64,000 nucleotides of DNA from an uncultured Burkholderiaceae bacterium (GCA_934525625.1 CAKSZL010000009.1:1-64000); one strand, 5' to 3'; counted from the first letter of the stretch, positions 18,795 through 30,176 are shown. Made by a program: numbers and translations. The notes: generated from the letters alone by a model not told the origin.

Positions 18795-19541
18795 GTGAAA
18801 GATCAAGATCTGCAAGGCAAGCTTGCGCTCGTCACGGGCGCGACGCGTGGCCTGGGCAAGGCCATTGCCGCCGAACTGGCCGCGCGCGGCGCCGTCGTGG
18901 TCGGCACCGCCACCAGCGAAGCCGGCGCGCAAAGCATCGGCGAAGCGCTGGCGCCGTTCAACGGCCGGGGCGTGGTGCTCAACGTCGGCGACGCCCAGGC
19001 CTGTGAAGCGCTGGTCGCCGAGCTCGCCAAGGAAGACGGCGGGCCGCACATTCTGGTCAACAACGCCGGCATCACGCGCGACACCCTGGCCATGCGCATG
19101 AAAGACGACGATTGGGCCGAAGTGATCGAAATCAATATGTCGTCGGTTTTCCGCTTGTCCCGCGCCGTCATCAAGAGCATGATGAAGGCGCGTTGGGGGC
19201 GCATCATCAACATCACCTCCATCGTCGGCTCCAGCGGCAACCCGGGCCAGGCCAACTACGCGGCGGCCAAGGCCGGCGTGGCCGGCATGTCGCGCGCGCT
19301 GGCGCGCGAACTGGGCAGCCGCGGCATCACGGTCAACTGCGTGGCGCCCGGCTTCATCGAAACCGACATGACGCGCGCGCTCAGCGAGGCGCAGGCGGCC
19401 GCTCTGCTGACGCAGATTCCGCTGGGCCGGCTGGGTTCGCCCGCCGACGTGGCCCATGCAGTGGCCTTCCTGGCCAGTCCGCAAGCGGGCTACATCACCG
19501 GTTCCACTGTGCATGTCAACGGGGGCATGTACATGCAGTAA
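18795..19541 (+). CDS. fabG: 3-oxoacyl-ACP reductase
   Basis: 248 residues, short-chain dehydrogenase. It reduces 3-oxoacyl-ACP with NADPH. The cofactor motif TGATRGLGKAI (residues 15-25) and the catalytic S142, Y155 and K159 (NYAAAKAG) are present. The start is the GTG at 18795, five bases after the fabD stop, with GGGGTAAG upstream; this gives the standard length. No ATG exists at the right place. It continues the plsX-fabH-fabD-fabG operon. Confidence 0.97.
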   Translation: MKDQDLQGKLALVTGATRGLGKAIAAELAARGAVVVGTATSEAGAQSIGEALAPFNGRGVVLNVGDAQACEALVAELAKEDGGPHILVNNAGITRDTLAMRMKDDDWAEVIEINMSSVFRLSRAVIKSMMKARWGRIINITSIVGSSGNPGQANYAAAKAGVAGMSRALARELGSRGITVNCVAPGFIETDMTRALSEAQAAALLTQIPLGRLGSPADVAHAVAFLASPQAGYITGSTVHVNGGMYMQ

Positions 19542-19683
19542 GCGTGCCGCGGGTGCTTCATCGCGCCCGGCGCGCCACGAAATCGAACAGGGTAAAATCT
19601 GTTCACTTCGCAATGTTACCGATGGACAGGCCGCCTATTTGGTGCAAAATGTCCAGGGCTGTACGGGAACATGTTTTTTTGTC

Positions 19684-19722
19684 ATGGCCGGCATCCCGTT
19701 CATCCGGCCATTTGGCTATAAT
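19684..19722 (+). promoter_or_regulatory. acpP upstream control region (dyad and -10 box)
   Basis: An 8-bp inverted repeat, ATGGCCGG (19684-19691) and CCGGCCAT (19704-19711), is followed by TATAAT at 19717-19722, 33 bases before the acpP start. A T-run at 19673-19680 precedes it. The dyad covers the place of a -35 element, so it may be an operator or an activator site; alternatively the hairpin partly terminates the fabG transcript. No good TTGACA box is present. Confidence 0.5.
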
Positions 19723-19754
19723 TCGCGGGATTTTTTTCCCAATTGGAGATCTGC

Positions 19755-19991
19755 ATGGAAAGCATCGAACAGCGCGTCAAGAAGATCGTCGCTGAACAAC
19801 TTGGCGTCAACGAAGCCGAGATCAAGAACGAATCTTCCTTTCTTGACGACCTCGGTGCCGATTCACTCGACATGGTCGAGCTCGTGATGGCACTCGAAGA
19901 CGAATTCGAAACCGAAATCCCCGATGAAGAAGCCGAAAAGATCACTACGGTCCAGCAGGCGATGGATTACATCAACTCGCACAGCAAGTAA
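19755..19991 (+). CDS. acpP: Acyl carrier protein
   Basis: 78 residues, strongly acidic. The attachment site for 4'-phosphopantetheine is S37 in [13 protein letters not shown]. It carries growing acyl chains for fatty-acid and lipid A synthesis. The start ATG at 19755 follows TTGGAGAT at good spacing. acpP usually needs far more expression than its neighbours; a separate promoter with TATAAT just upstream fits that. Confidence 0.98.
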   Translation: MESIEQRVKKIVAEQLGVNEAEIKNESSFLDDLGADSLDMVELVMALEDEFETEIPDEEAEKITTVQQAMDYINSHSK

Positions 19992-20140
19992 TTTGTACAT
20001 GGCTGTGGCCGTGGCGGCTGGCTCAGCCGGCGGGCTGCGCCAGGGCGGTTTTCAAAGCAGGGCTCCGGGTCTGCATCGCTATCGTCGGCGGCAAGGTTTC
20101 ACCGTTGCCGCGATGCCTTCGATAGGCTGGTCAGGCCCCG

Positions 20141-20159
20141 CCCGGACAATTCGTCCGGG
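20141..20159 (+). terminator. Intercistronic hairpin between acpP and fabF
   Basis: Perfect stem CCCGGAC/GTCCGGG with the loop AATTC, in the 224-base gap between acpP and fabF. There is no immediate T-run, although TTTTCTGC follows 9 bases later. It probably acts as an attenuator or mRNA-stabilising end that lets acpP mRNA exceed fabF mRNA. The rest of the gap shows nothing I recognise. Confidence 0.5.
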
Positions 20160-20215
20160 TGACGCCGGGTTTTCTGCTTGCTGAACCGCCTTTTTTACAT
20201 TTTGGGAGTCAATCT

Positions 20216-21445
20216 GTGAAGCGACGTGTCGTCATAACCGGTCTGGGCATCATCTCGCCCGTGGGCAACACTATCGAAACCGCTTGGGACAACATCGTCA
20301 ATGGCCGCTCCGGCGTCAGGACGATTACGCGTTTCGACGCGTCCATCCTGACCACGCAGATTGCCGCCGAAGTCAAAGATTTCGACGTTTTGCAGTATCT
20401 GCCCGCCAAAGAAGTCAAGCAGATGGATACCTTCATCCATTACGGCATCGCGGCGGGCATACAGGCCTGGCACGACGCCGGCCTGGAAGCCGGCAACTGT
20501 GATCCCGAACGCATCGGCGTCATCGTCGGTTCGGGCATCGGCGGCTTGCCGCGCATCGAAGAAACCCAAATCGAATTTTCCGAGCGCGGGCCGCGCCGCA
20601 TTTCGCCTTTCTTCGTGCCGGCTTCGCTCATCAACCTGGTTTCGGGCCAGTTGTCCATCCGCCTGGGCCTCAAGGGTCCCAGCTACGCTGTCGTGTCGGC
20701 GTGTACCACCGGCCTGCATTCCATCGGCGACGCCGCGCGCCTCATTTCGTACGGCGACGCCGACGTCATGCTGGCCGGCGGCGCCGAATCCACGGTGTCC
20801 CCGCTGGGCATCGGCGGCTTCGCCGCCATGCGTGCGCTCTCCACCCGCAACGACGACCCGGCGACGGCTTCGCGCCCCTGGGACATCGACCGCGACGGCT
20901 TCGTGCTGGGCGAGGGCGCCGGCGTGCTGGTGCTCGAAGAGTACGAACACGCCCGCAAGCGCGGCGCGCGCATCTACGGCGAGTTCTGCGGCTACGGTAT
21001 GAGCTCCGACGCCCATCACATCACCTCGCCCGACCGCGACGGCCCGCGCCGCGGCATCGAACTGGCGCTGCGTGACGGCGGCATCAATCCCGACGAAGTC
21101 GATTACGTCAACGCGCACGGCACGTCCACGCCGCTAGGCGACAAAAACGAAACCGAGGCCCTCAAGCTGGCCTTCGGCGATCACGCGTCCAAGCTGGTGG
21201 TCAATTCCACCAAGTCCATGACGGGCCACTTGCTGGGGGCCGCCGGCGGCATCGAAGCCGTATTCACCACGCTGGCCGTGCACAATCAGGTGTCGCCGCC
21301 CACCATCAACATCTTCAACCAAGACCCGGAGTGCGATCTGGATTACTGCGCCAACGAGGCCCGTGATCTCAAGATCGACGTGGCGTTGTCGAACTCCTTC
21401 GGCTTCGGCGGCACCAACGGCTCCATGCTTGTTCGGCGCCTCTAA
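20216..21445 (+). CDS. fabF: Beta-ketoacyl-ACP synthase II
   Basis: 409 residues. It elongates acyl-ACP with malonyl-ACP, notably the 16:1 to 18:1 step. The catalytic C163 lies in VVSACTTGLHSIG and the two histidines in NAHGTSTPLGD and MTGHLLGAAGG. The start is the GTG at 20216 (VKRRVVITGLGIISPVG), with GGGAG eight bases before it. The next gene starts 10 bases after its stop. Confidence 0.97.
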   Translation: MKRRVVITGLGIISPVGNTIETAWDNIVNGRSGVRTITRFDASILTTQIAAEVKDFDVLQYLPAKEVKQMDTFIHYGIAAGIQAWHDAGLEAGNCDPERIGVIVGSGIGGLPRIEETQIEFSERGPRRISPFFVPASLINLVSGQLSIRLGLKGPSYAVVSACTTGLHSIGDAARLISYGDADVMLAGGAESTVSPLGIGGFAAMRALSTRNDDPATASRPWDIDRDGFVLGEGAGVLVLEEYEHARKRGARIYGEFCGYGMSSDAHHITSPDRDGPRRGIELALRDGGINPDEVDYVNAHGTSTPLGDKNETEALKLAFGDHASKLVVNSTKSMTGHLLGAAGGIEAVFTTLAVHNQVSPPTINIFNQDPECDLDYCANEARDLKIDVALSNSFGFGGTNGSMLVRRL

Positions 21446-21455
21446 GGAAATCCAG

Positions 21456-21914
21456 TTGCCGCTAGGAGTCCTGGGCTCGGAGTCAAGTTGGAGCCTGCGC
21501 CGGCCCCGCCATGTGCAGGCGGCGGTGCTTGCCGCCACGTTCGCCATGCTGGGCGGGCTGGCGCTGACGCTTCCGTGGCTGGCCCTGCTCATGACGGCAG
21601 TGGCGTGGCGCATGCGCCGGCACCGGTATTGGGGCTTGTATAATCCAGTCGGCAGTTTGCGGGCGAGCCCGGCGCAATGGCGTCTGGTCGATGCGTCCGG
21701 CGAAGCCGGCCTGGCGGCGGCCCAACCCATCGAGGCCTGGCAAGGCCCGGGTTGGCTGGTGCTGCGGCTGCGGGGCTTGGGCCCCGACGGCAGACCGCAA
21801 CAGCTCGACGCTACGGTATGGCGGGCCAGTCTGGGCGCGCGGGCCTGGCGCCAATTGCAAGAACGGATAGCCCGGCTGGCCGAGCGGGCGTCCATCGTGG
21901 GGGGGGCGCAATGA
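21456..21914 (+). CDS. Small inner-membrane protein, YgfX/CptA-like
   Basis: 152 residues from a TTG start at 21456, preceded by TAAGGA; no ATG exists between fabF and the membrane segment. Residues about 20-52 form a hydrophobic hairpin (LAATFAMLGGLALTLPWLAL onward), followed by RMRRHRYWG. The C-terminal half ends in a Trp/Arg pattern (WRQLQERIARL) like the cytoplasmic part of YgfX (CptA) proteins. Those proteins pair with SdhE or affect division; that function is not shown here. Its stop overlaps the rpoE start (ATGA), so it is translationally coupled to the sigma factor. Confidence 0.6.
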   Translation: MPLGVLGSESSWSLRRPRHVQAAVLAATFAMLGGLALTLPWLALLMTAVAWRMRRHRYWGLYNPVGSLRASPAQWRLVDASGEAGLAAAQPIEAWQGPGWLVLRLRGLGPDGRPQQLDATVWRASLGARAWRQLQERIARLAERASIVGGAQ

Positions 21915-22510
21915 CGGAACGCGACGTCGATGCCGAACTGGTCGCCCGCGTACAAAAAGGCGATAAACGGGCATTCGATCTGCTGGTCATCAAGTACCAG
22001 CGCAAGATCATGCGCCTGCTGTCGCGCATGATCCGCGACCCCGCCGAAATCGAGGACGTGGCGCAAGAGGCCTTCATCAAGGCCTATCGGGCCTTGCCCC
22101 AGTTCAGGGGCGACAGCGCCTTCTACACCTGGCTGTACCGCATCGCGGTCAACACCGCCCGCAATTGGCAGGCGGCCCAGGCCAGGCGCCCCAGTTCACC
22201 GGATACAGTTCAGACCGAAGACGGTGAAACTTTTAGCCAGATTGACAACCTAAGTGATATCAGCACGCCGGAGTCGCAGCTGGCCAGCCGCCAGATCGTC
22301 GAAACGGTCAACGCCGCCATACAGGCTTTGCCCGAAGAACTGCGTACCGCCATCGTGCTGCGTGAAATCGAAGGCATGAGCTATGAAGACATTGCCCAGG
22401 CGATGGATTGCCCCATCGGCACTGTGCGGTCGCGCATTTTCCGGGCGCGCGAAGCCATTGCTGCGCAATTGCGCCCCGTGCTGGATACCAATGCCGATCG
22501 CCGATGGTAA
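21911..22510 (+). CDS. rpoE: RNA polymerase sigma factor RpoE (extracytoplasmic)
   Basis: 199 residues. Sigma-E of the envelope-stress response. Region 2 includes AFDLLVIKYQRKIMRLLSRM and EDVAQEAFIKAYRALPQFRG; region 4 has LPEELRTAIVLREIEGMSYE and the helix-turn-helix CPIGTVRSRIFRAREAI. It is followed by its anti-sigma factor rseA, the sensor rseB and a DegP-type protease, the standard module. The ATG overlaps the upstream membrane-protein stop. Confidence 0.96.
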   Translation: MTERDVDAELVARVQKGDKRAFDLLVIKYQRKIMRLLSRMIRDPAEIEDVAQEAFIKAYRALPQFRGDSAFYTWLYRIAVNTARNWQAAQARRPSSPDTVQTEDGETFSQIDNLSDISTPESQLASRQIVETVNAAIQALPEELRTAIVLREIEGMSYEDIAQAMDCPIGTVRSRIFRAREAIAAQLRPVLDTNADRRW

Positions 22511-22520
22511 GGAGTGTTGA

Positions 22521-23012
22521 ATGACGCAAGTGGCTACTAAACCGGAAACCCGGGACGACTCCTGGGAAAGCACCGTATCCGCATGGCTGGATGGGCAAGA
22601 GGAAATCCGCGCTGAAGATCTCGACACCCCCTACGGGCGCCAGGTCTGGGACACTTACCACCTCATTGGCGACGTGTTGCGCAGCGAAGAACTCGGCTTC
22701 CGGCCCACCGATCTGTTTTACGCCCGCGTCTCGCGCGCCATCGACGCCGAGCCGCCCATCGTGGCCGTCGAGCGCAAGGTGTTTTCGCGCGCCCGCCTGG
22801 GCTGGTCGGGCGTGGCCGTCGCGGCGGCCGTGGCCACCGTAGTGTGGGTCGCCATGCCTTATTTTTCCGGCGAAGCGCCGTCCGCCGTTTCCGAGCCCGT
22901 CATGGCCTCGTCCGAAGAGCCCGGTTTCTACAGCTACGTCGATGCGCATCGCCAGTTCGCCGGCGGCAGTCCCATCCGGCAGGTGTCGCTGGACGTCGGA
23001 GTTTCCCATTGA
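22521..23012 (+). CDS. rseA: Anti-sigma-E factor RseA (MucA-like)
   Basis: 163 residues. The cytoplasmic part (residues about 13-90: ESTVSAWLDGQEEIRAEDL, then VWDTYHLIGDVLR) is the anti-sigma N-domain that holds RpoE. A single membrane helix spans about 94-113 (GWSGVAVAAAVATVVWVAMP), and a short periplasmic tail follows. It is expected to be cut by DegS/RseP during stress, releasing sigma-E. It starts 10 bases after rpoE with GGAG upstream. Confidence 0.9.
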   Translation: MTQVATKPETRDDSWESTVSAWLDGQEEIRAEDLDTPYGRQVWDTYHLIGDVLRSEELGFRPTDLFYARVSRAIDAEPPIVAVERKVFSRARLGWSGVAVAAAVATVVWVAMPYFSGEAPSAVSEPVMASSEEPGFYSYVDAHRQFAGGSPIRQVSLDVGVSH

Positions 23013-23022
23013 GGCGCGGCGT

Positions 23023-24048
23023 ATGACTCCGACGCTTGGAGCGCAGTCCGCTTTTCCCGCGCGCGCCTGGCTGTGCCGGGCAGGCATGATGATGCTGGCG
23101 GCGGCTTTGGCTTTACCCGTCGCCGCGCACGCGCAAACCGAGACCGAGGGCTGGCAACGGCTCAAGAAAGTCCAGGAAGCCGCGCGCCAGGCTGACTACG
23201 CTGGCGTGTTCACCTGGCAGCAGGGGGCGTCGCTGCAATCGTCCCGTATCGTCCATATCGTCGATGGCACGGGCGAACGCGAACGCGTCGAAGTCCTGGA
23301 CGGCGCGGCGCGCGAGTTCATCCGGCACAACGAAGTCGTGCAGTGCCTGGTGCCCGAGAAAAACCTGGTGCTGGTCGAAGAACAGCGTATCCACCGCTTC
23401 CCCAGCCTGATGCTGGACCAGGACGCCCTGGTCGACGAACACTACGACGTCTCGGTCGGGCCTCCCGGCCAGCGCGTGGCGGGCCGCGCCTGCACCCTCA
23501 TCGACATCCGCCCCAAAGACACGCTGCGCTACGGCCACAGGCTGTGCGTGGACGAACAGACCGATTTGCTGCTCAAGGCCCAGACGCTGGACGAATTCGG
23601 CCACGTCATCGACCAGGTGGCGTTCACTTCGCTGCAGTTCGGCGACGCAGTCCATGCCGCGCAACTGTCGCCCGCCTGGGACATCTCCACCTGGAAGGTC
23701 GTGCAGACCGCTGGCGAGGACGTCAAGGTCGAAGAGCAGGGCTGGCGCGTGCCGGCGCCGCTCGGTTTCCGCTACATCTCGCAAATGGCCAGGCCCACCC
23801 GCAGCGGGCAGCCCATGACGCATCTGGTGCTGTCGGACGGCATGGCGGCGATTTCCGTTTTTATCGAGCCGGTTTCGGAACGTCCCAACGGTCATCCTGT
23901 CCAATCACGCAGCGCCGGCGCCATGAGCATTCATGGCCTGCGCGTAGCCGACTACTGGCTCACGCTGGTAGGCGAAGTGCCCCTGGGTACGCTCAAGACG
24001 CTGGCCGAGCAGGTCGAATACGTGCCGCCGGCTGGCGCGCCCAAATAA
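23023..24048 (+). CDS. rseB: Periplasmic sigma-E regulator RseB (MucB-like)
   Basis: 341 residues. A Sec signal peptide (hydrophobic core MMMLAAALALPVAAHAQ, cut near residue 37) leads to a two-domain MucB/RseB protein with a LolA/LolB-like lipid-binding fold. The conserved VFTWQQGASLQSSRIVHIVDG motif is near the start of the mature protein. RseB binds RseA and senses displaced lipopolysaccharide or mislocalised lipoproteins. It begins 10 bases after rseA; the ATG at 23023 was chosen for the signal sequence. Confidence 0.92.
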   Translation: MTPTLGAQSAFPARAWLCRAGMMMLAAALALPVAAHAQTETEGWQRLKKVQEAARQADYAGVFTWQQGASLQSSRIVHIVDGTGERERVEVLDGAAREFIRHNEVVQCLVPEKNLVLVEEQRIHRFPSLMLDQDALVDEHYDVSVGPPGQRVAGRACTLIDIRPKDTLRYGHRLCVDEQTDLLLKAQTLDEFGHVIDQVAFTSLQFGDAVHAAQLSPAWDISTWKVVQTAGEDVKVEEQGWRVPAPLGFRYISQMARPTRSGQPMTHLVLSDGMAAISVFIEPVSERPNGHPVQSRSAGAMSIHGLRVADYWLTLVGEVPLGTLKTLAEQVEYVPPAGAPK

Positions 24049-24076
24049 AAAACGCCCTCTCAAGGAGTTAACCCTC

Positions 24077-25573
24077 ATGCTGGCTATTGGAAAATACGCT
24101 CGATCGATACGGCAATGGACGGCCGCCGTGTCGGTGTCGCTGGCGGTCGCCGGCGGCATGATGTCCGCCGCCCAGGCGCAGGTTACCGCGCCGCCTTCCG
24201 CGGCGTTGCCCGACTTCACCGAAATCGTTGCGCGCACCGAGGGTTCTGTCGTCAACATCCGTACGACCGAAACCATCGCCGTGCGCCAGTCGCCGTTCGG
24301 CCCGGGCGGCTCCGACCCCTACGAAATGTTCCGCTGGTTCTTCGGCCCTGATTTCGCGCCTCCCGGCATGCCCGGCCCGCAGCGCCGCGGCGAACCGCCG
24401 CAGCAACCCCAGCAGCCGCAAGAGCGCACCGTGCCGCGCGGCGTGGGGTCGGGCTTCATCATCTCCGCCGACGGCTACATCCTTACCAACAACCACGTGG
24501 TCGAGGGCGCCAACGAAATCTTCGTCACGATGACGGACGGCAAGGAGCTCACCGCCGAGGTCGTCGGCACCGACCAGCGCACCGACATCGCCCTCATCAA
24601 GATCGACGCGAAGGACCTGACCCCGCTGCCCATAGGAGATTCGCGCCAGCTCAAGAAGGGCCAGTGGGTGCTGGCCATCGGTTCGCCCTTCGGCCTCGAT
24701 TCCACCGTTACCTCGGGCATCGTCAGCGCCATCAACCGCGACACCGGCGACTACCTGCCCTTCATCCAGACCGACGTGGCCGTCAACCCCGGCAACTCGG
24801 GCGGGCCGCTGATCAACCTGGCCGGCCAGGTGGTGGGCGTCAACTCGCAGATCGTGTCGCGCAGCGGCGGCTTCATGGGCATTTCGCTGGCCATTCCCAT
24901 CGACGAAGCCATGCGCGTCGTCGAGCAGCTCAAAGAGCACGGCAAGGTCACGCGCGGCCGCATCGGCGTGCAAATCGGCGAAGTCTCCGACGAGGTCGCC
25001 AAGGCGATCGGCCTGGGCAAGGCGCGCGGCGCCATGGTTTCCCTGGTCGAGAAAGACGGCCCCGCGGCCAAGGCCGGCGTGATGCCGGGCGACGTCATCA
25101 CCGGCTTCAACGGCGCCGATATCAAGCAGTGGGCCGACCTGCCGCGCATCGTGGGCGAAACCAAGCCCGGCACCGCCGCCACCCTGGACGTCTGGCGCAA
25201 GGGCAAGGCCGTCAAGCTGAAGGTCAGCGTGGGCGAGATGCCCAACGAAAGCCCCGAGACGACCCCGCGCGGCCCCGCCGCCCAGCCCGAGAAAACCGAT
25301 GCGCTGGGCTTGGTGGTAACCGACGTGCCTGAACAGGCCCGCGCCGAACTGGGCATCAAGGGCGGCGTGCAGGTAAGCGACGTGCGCGAACCCGCGGCTG
25401 CCGAAGGCATACAGCCGGGCGACATCATTGTCACGGTGGGCGAAACCGACATCACCGACGCGCGCCAGTTCGCCAAGGTGGTCGGCGACCTGGACAAATC
25501 CGGCAAGGCCGCGCTGCTGGTGCTCAGCAACGGGCAGTCGCGCTGGGTGCTCGTCCAGCCCCGGGCGAAATAA
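24077..25573 (+). CDS. mucD: DegP/MucD-type periplasmic serine protease
   Basis: 498 residues. A signal peptide ends near AAQAQ (residue 35). The trypsin-like domain has the triad H140 (TNNHVVEGA), D170 (RTDIALIKI) and S241 (NPGNSGGPL). Two PDZ domains follow (about 290-380 and 410-495). A Pro/Gln-rich loop (about residues 95-118) replaces the LA loop. It degrades or chaperones misfolded envelope proteins; its place at the end of rpoE-rseA-rseB matches mucD. The gene ends before a strong terminator. Confidence 0.93.
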   Translation: MLAIGKYARSIRQWTAAVSVSLAVAGGMMSAAQAQVTAPPSAALPDFTEIVARTEGSVVNIRTTETIAVRQSPFGPGGSDPYEMFRWFFGPDFAPPGMPGPQRRGEPPQQPQQPQERTVPRGVGSGFIISADGYILTNNHVVEGANEIFVTMTDGKELTAEVVGTDQRTDIALIKIDAKDLTPLPIGDSRQLKKGQWVLAIGSPFGLDSTVTSGIVSAINRDTGDYLPFIQTDVAVNPGNSGGPLINLAGQVVGVNSQIVSRSGGFMGISLAIPIDEAMRVVEQLKEHGKVTRGRIGVQIGEVSDEVAKAIGLGKARGAMVSLVEKDGPAAKAGVMPGDVITGFNGADIKQWADLPRIVGETKPGTAATLDVWRKGKAVKLKVSVGEMPNESPETTPRGPAAQPEKTDALGLVVTDVPEQARAELGIKGGVQVSDVREPAAAEGIQPGDIIVTVGETDITDARQFAKVVGDLDKSGKAALLVLSNGQSRWVLVQPRAK

Positions 25574-25672
25574 GCCGGGGAAACGGCTAAAATGCCGTAA
25601 ACGGCAAAAAAACGGCCCGGACGCTTTCTTGCGCGCCGGGTCGATAGCGGGGGCTGAAGCACATGGCCTCCC

Positions 25673-25702
25673 AAGAGGAGCGCTGTCGGCGCTCCTCTTT
25701 TT
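25673..25702 (+). terminator. Rho-independent terminator after the sigma-E operon
   Basis: Perfect 11-bp stem: AAGAGGAGCGC, loop TGTCG, GCGCTCCTCTT, followed by further T residues. It lies 100 bases after the mucD stop and 54 before the lepA start, so it should end the rpoE-rseA-rseB-mucD transcript and isolate lepA. Confidence 0.92.
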
Positions 25703-25755
25703 ACGTATCTTTCGCGGGTCGTCGTCTCCCGTGTCGGGGTTTTTTCCGCTCATAT

Positions 25756-27549
<1,794 letters not shown>

Positions 27550-27582
27550 CAAGCAAGCAGCGTAGCGACAAGGTCGGGAGTC

Positions 27583-28470
27583 ATGAACTGGGATTTCGCA
27601 TTGATACTATTCATCTTGCTGGTGCTCACCGGCGTGGTCAGCGCGCTGGAGTGGGGCTGGCTGCGCAAGCGCCGCTTGCGCCGGGCCGAGGCGCGGATGG
27701 CGGTGTACGACGCCAACCCCACCGGCATCGGCACGGTCGAGGCTGCCCGCCTGCGCCGCGAGGCCTACGAGCAGGCGCATCGCGTGCCGGCCTGGATAGA
27801 ATTCTGCGTCAGTTTCTTTCCCATCATTCTGGCGGTGTTCGCCGTACGCTCCTTCGTAATCGAGCCCTTCCGCATTCCGTCGGGCTCCATGCTGCCCACG
27901 CTGCAAAACGGCGATCTCATCCTGGTCAATAAATTCCAGTACGGCATACGCCTGCCCGTGGTCGACAAAAAAGTCGTCGAGCTGGGTTCGCCCAAGCGCG
28001 GCGACGTCGTGGTGTTCCGCTACCCGGTCGACCCCAAGGTGGACTACATCAAGCGCGTGGTCGGCCTGCCCGGCGACGAGGTGCTCTACCAGGGCAAGAA
28101 GCTGTACATCAACGGCCAGGAAGTGGGCCAGCAGCGCTCGGGCGACTACTACGAACCCGACCAGTCCGTCTACATCGGGCGCTACACCGAAGAACTGGGC
28201 GAGACCTCGCACGACATCCTGTACAGCCGCAAGGTGCTGCAGGACTACATGCCCATCTCCAATTTCCCGTATCGCAACCAGTGCGAGTACTTTACCGCCG
28301 GGGTGCGCTGCAAGGTGCCCGAAGGCCATTACTTCATGATGGGCGACAACCGCGACAACAGCCTGGACAGTCGTTATTGGGGCTTCGTGCCCGACCGCTA
28401 CATCGTGGGCCGCGCGTTCTTCATCTGGATGAACTTCAGCTCGCCCAGCCGCATAGGCGGGTTCAACTGA
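27583..28470 (+). CDS. lepB: Signal peptidase I
   Basis: 295 residues. It cleaves Sec and Tat signal peptides on the periplasmic side. There are two N-terminal membrane helices (residues about 4-26 and 73-92), then the catalytic serine S102 in [10 protein letters not shown] and the lysine K157 in [12 protein letters not shown]. The box [15 protein letters not shown] is intact. The stop shares one base with the rnc start (TGATG). The lepA-lepB-rnc-era-recO order is standard. Confidence 0.96.
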   Translation: MNWDFALILFILLVLTGVVSALEWGWLRKRRLRRAEARMAVYDANPTGIGTVEAARLRREAYEQAHRVPAWIEFCVSFFPIILAVFAVRSFVIEPFRIPSGSMLPTLQNGDLILVNKFQYGIRLPVVDKKVVELGSPKRGDVVVFRYPVDPKVDYIKRVVGLPGDEVLYQGKKLYINGQEVGQQRSGDYYEPDQSVYIGRYTEELGETSHDILYSRKVLQDYMPISNFPYRNQCEYFTAGVRCKVPEGHYFMMGDNRDNSLDSRYWGFVPDRYIVGRAFFIWMNFSSPSRIGGFN

Positions 28471-29234
28471 TGAATAAGCTGCCGGCGCTAGAAGCGGCCC
28501 TGGGCTATACCTTCCAGGACCGAGCCCTGCTGGAGCAGGCCCTGACGCATCGCAGTCACGGCTCCAAGCATAACGAACGCCTGGAATTCCTGGGCGATTC
28601 GGTGCTCAATTTCGTCGTGGCGGCCAGGCTTTACGAGCGTTTCACCAAGATAGACGAGGGCGATCTGTCGCGCTTGCGCGCCAGCCTGGTCAAGCAGTCG
28701 GCGCTGGCCGAGATCGCCCAGCGGCTGGATCTTTCCTCTTACCTGCGCCTGGGCGAGGGCGAACTCAAAAGCGGCGGTTTCCGCCGTCCGTCCATACTGG
28801 CCGACACCGTCGAGGCCATTCTGGGCGCGATATTCCTGGACGCCGGCTTCGAGGCCGTGCGGCAGGTGATTACGCAGCTATACGAGCCCATGCTGCAGCA
28901 GGTAGACCCCAAGACCCAGGGCAAAGACCCCAAGACCTTGCTGCAAGAGCTGCTGCAAGGCCACAAATTCGATCTGCCCACGTACGCGGTCGTGGCCACC
29001 CACGGTGCGGCGCACAGCCAGACTTTCGACGTCGAATGCACCATCGCCGCGCTGGACATCAAGGTGTCGGCGGTGGGCAGCAGCCGGCGCGCCGCCGAGC
29101 AGCAGGCGGCCACCCAGGCCATCGAGGCCGTGCGCCAGGCCTTGCCCGCCAAGAAGCGCGCCGGCAGCCGCAGCCGCGCGCGCAAGTCGGCCCAGTTGTC
29201 CCTGCCCGTGGCGGTGGAGCAAGAGCGCAAATGA
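28470..29234 (+). CDS. rnc: Ribonuclease III
   Basis: 254 residues. This double-strand-specific endonuclease matures rRNA and cuts structured mRNA. The signature [13 protein letters not shown] lies at about residues 37-49, the second acidic site in [15 protein letters not shown], and a C-terminal double-stranded-RNA-binding domain spans about 155-225. A basic tail ([14 protein letters not shown]) is added. It is translationally coupled to lepB. Its natural substrates include long hairpins such as those predicted in the repeat just downstream of era. Confidence 0.96.
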   Translation: MNKLPALEAALGYTFQDRALLEQALTHRSHGSKHNERLEFLGDSVLNFVVAARLYERFTKIDEGDLSRLRASLVKQSALAEIAQRLDLSSYLRLGEGELKSGGFRRPSILADTVEAILGAIFLDAGFEAVRQVITQLYEPMLQQVDPKTQGKDPKTLLQELLQGHKFDLPTYAVVATHGAAHSQTFDVECTIAALDIKVSAVGSSRRAAEQQAATQAIEAVRQALPAKKRAGSRSRARKSAQLSLPVAVEQERK

Positions 29235-29283
29235 GGCATGGCGCCAATGGCGTGGTGAAGGTGCGCAAATACAGGAGATTCCC

Positions 29284-30174
29284 ATGAGCAGCCAAGCTTT
29301 TCACTGCGGTTTCGTGGCCGTCGTCGGCCGGCCCAACGTGGGCAAGTCCACGCTGATGAATGCGCTGGTCGGCGGCAAGGTGTCCATCGTGTCGCGCAAG
29401 GCTCAGACCACGCGCCACCGCATCCACGGCGTCTACACCAGCGATACCCACCAGTTCGTGTTCGTCGACACGCCCGGCTTCCAGACCCGCCACGGCGGCG
29501 CGATGAATCGCATGATGAATCGCGTCGTCACCCAGGCGCTGGCCGACGTGGACGTCGTGCTGCACGTGGTCGAAGCGGGTAAATGGAGCGAGGCCGACGC
29601 GCAACTGCTGCCTTTGCTGCCCAAGAGCCGGCCCGCTATCCTGGTGATCAACAAGGTGGACATGGTCAAGGACAAAGGCAGCATGTTCGGCTTCGTCGAG
29701 AAAATCGTCGCGCAGCACGAATACGCCGCCGTCGTGCCCATCAGCGCGGCCAAGGGCATCCAGCTGGACATCCTGCGCGACGAAATCGCCAAGCATCTGC
29801 CCGAAGGCGAACCCATGTTCGAAGAAGACGCGATGACGGACCGCTCCGTGCGCTTCATCGCCGCCGAACTGCTGCGCGAGAAAATCTTCCGCCTGGTCGG
29901 CGACGAACTGCCCTACGGCTGCACGGTGATGATAGAGCAGTGGGAAGAAACCGAGCGCGGCGTCAACGTCTCGGCTTGCGTGCTGGTCGAGCGCGACAGC
30001 CACCGGCCTATCCTGCTGGGCGCGGGCGGGGCGCACATGAAGCGCATCGCCACCGAAGCCCGCCAGGACATGGTCAAGCTGCTGGACAAGCCCGTGCACC
30101 TGGACGTCTACGTGAAGGTGCGCAAGGGTTGGTCGGAGCGCGAGAGTGCCCTGCGCGAACTAGGCTACGATTGA
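29284..30174 (+). CDS. era: GTPase Era
   Basis: 296 residues. It binds 16S rRNA and GTP in 30S assembly. The P-loop GRPNVGKST, the switch segment KAQTTRHRIHG and G3 DTPGFQ are clear, and NKVD is the G4 motif. The C-terminal KH domain includes the segment HMKRIATEARQDM. The ATG at 29284 follows AGGAGATTCCC. Immediately after its stop codon comes a 104-bp MITE-like repeat, which separates it from recO. Confidence 0.97.
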   Translation: MSSQAFHCGFVAVVGRPNVGKSTLMNALVGGKVSIVSRKAQTTRHRIHGVYTSDTHQFVFVDTPGFQTRHGGAMNRMMNRVVTQALADVDVVLHVVEAGKWSEADAQLLPLLPKSRPAILVINKVDMVKDKGSMFGFVEKIVAQHEYAAVVPISAAKGIQLDILRDEIAKHLPEGEPMFEEDAMTDRSVRFIAAELLREKIFRLVGDELPYGCTVMIEQWEETERGVNVSACVLVERDSHRPILLGAGGAHMKRIATEARQDMVKLLDKPVHLDVYVKVRKGWSERESALRELGYD

Positions 30175-30176
30175 TT

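Noticed and set aside
21639..21644. TATAAT box as rpoE promoter
   Set aside because: It lies inside the YgfX-like coding region and lacks a matching -35; it may be chance, although an internal rpoE promoter cannot be excluded.
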